Assembly: GCA_015183035.1 (NCBI GenBank)
Contig: JACZZP010000002.1
Location: forward strand, 1,302,001 to 1,366,000
DNA from: Meloidogyne chitwoodi
Lineage: Eukaryota > Nematoda > Chromadorea > Rhabditida > Meloidogynidae
DNA length: 64,000 nucleotides
Direction of reading: 5' to 3'
Part shown: one piece after another, positions 63,373 through 64,000 of the stretch
Numbering within the stretch: position 1 is the first letter of the stretch
Layout of the letters: each line of letters starts with the position of its first letter
Position numbers and translations under genes: made by a program
Notes under the pieces: generated by a model
Told to the model about the DNA's origin: nothing
Databases searched by the model: none
What the model saw: only the letters and a program-made list of their open reading frames with translations

Positions 63373-64000
63373 CTTAAATATTTATGTACATATGTGTTTG
63401 GGTGGGAGCGGAAGAATAAATAATTGTGTTAGTTGTGTTTTTGGTGACTTCTGCCTTAGGTAGTAAAGGATGTGTATATTTAGTGTGGATATGTAGATGA
63501 ATGAATGAAAGTAGGGCTTTCATCTTTTCTCCATCAACGAAATAGCTTGGTATCCCCCTTTCCACACAATCTGCTCACGCTTCTATGCTCTTTAATATTA
63601 TGTATATGAGACGACCGACCGATGGTCACCAAATAAATATACACCGCTGGTTCAAGCTAACAATAAGTAGATAAGTAAAGCTTTTTTAGGAAATAGTGGA
63701 GAAAGTTAAATAAGCCATTTCCACGCCGTGACTGCTGCAACGACTCTAAGCGCTGGAAGGGATCTGGTAAAACAAAAAACAAGGGATAATAAAGATGGGG
63801 GATTGATTGATCTCTTCCACCAACCCGATTTTTCTCCGCCTTCTTCTCATTCCAAGACTCAATTTCTTTTCCTTTTCTTCGGGGTTACATAGAGGAGAAT
63901 AGAGCTCAAGCGCAATATACATATGTATTAAGTAGTATAGTGTGATAGTGTACCCTCGTTACAATTAGAGGGAAAGAAAAGTGTTTGTGAATGAGCAACC
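63373..64000. other. Right end of window, no firm gene
   Basis: Base composition is more balanced than in other gaps. An open frame on the minus strand at 63374-63565 (IPSYFVDGEKMKALLSF) could be exonic but has no support from splice sites or family. It may be promoter or 5' UTR of a gene beyond the window. Confidence 0.3.

Overview
The window reads as nuclear DNA of a nematode, most likely a root-knot nematode (Meloidogyne) or a close tylenchid. The reasons are: very AT-rich intergenic DNA and introns; short GT-AG introns of about 40-80 bases in almost every gene; a secreted ET-module (Ly6-like) protein of nematode type; mitochondrial-carrier and cullin sequences close to nematode orthologues; and close same-strand gene pairs that look like operons. 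The genus is inferred from style, not proven. All coordinates for protein genes are genomic spans that include introns; exons were joined by eye from reading frame, splice sites and family resemblance.

Layout, left to right. 1-1.3 kb: 3' part of an Acf1/BAZ-like WHIM protein (+). 1.9-3.9 kb: terminal nucleotidyltransferase (+). 5.0-6.4 kb: synaptotagmin-like C2 protein (+). 7.1-7.9 kb: secreted ET-module protein (-). 8.8-16.2 kb: MMS19, DIPK1/FAM69 and UBL7 (all -). 16.7-19.2 kb: mitochondrial ribosomal protein L27 and deoxyhypusine synthase (+). 19.4-30.2 kb: 2-oxoglutarate carrier and the cohesin loader NIPBL/SCC2 (-), the latter with an antisense tRNA-Arg in an intron. 31.3-38.1 kb: GIGYF and Notchless NLE1 (+). 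38.2-40.6 kb: fibrillarin and DNAJC8 (-). 41.2-44.4 kb: ASH2L (+). 45.0-47.4 kb: SMARCD/BAF60 (-). 48.0-51.1 kb: an RRP6/EXOSC10-like protein lacking its exonuclease domain, then a small secreted or membrane protein (+). 51.3-54.5 kb: cullin-1 (-). 55.2-59.2 kb: KLHDC10-like kelch protein and RabGGTase alpha (+). 59.4-62.9 kb: TTC19 and ISCA2 (-). The last 1.1 kb holds at most one terminal exon.

The genes are mostly ordinary housekeeping functions: chromatin (BAZ-like, NIPBL, ASH2L, SMARCD), ribosome and RNA work (fibrillarin, NLE1, RRP6-like, L27, terminal nucleotidyltransferase, GIGYF), and mitochondrial or Fe-S work (TTC19, ISCA2, MMS19, the carrier). The unusual content is of two kinds. 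First, at least a dozen short non-autonomous inverted-repeat elements sit in introns and intergenic DNA, several with visible 8-bp target duplications of hAT type, and several built from one short palindromic word repeated many times, the word differing from element to element. Second, the RRP6-like gene joins the PMC2NT region almost directly to the HRDC domain, with no room for a catalytic domain.
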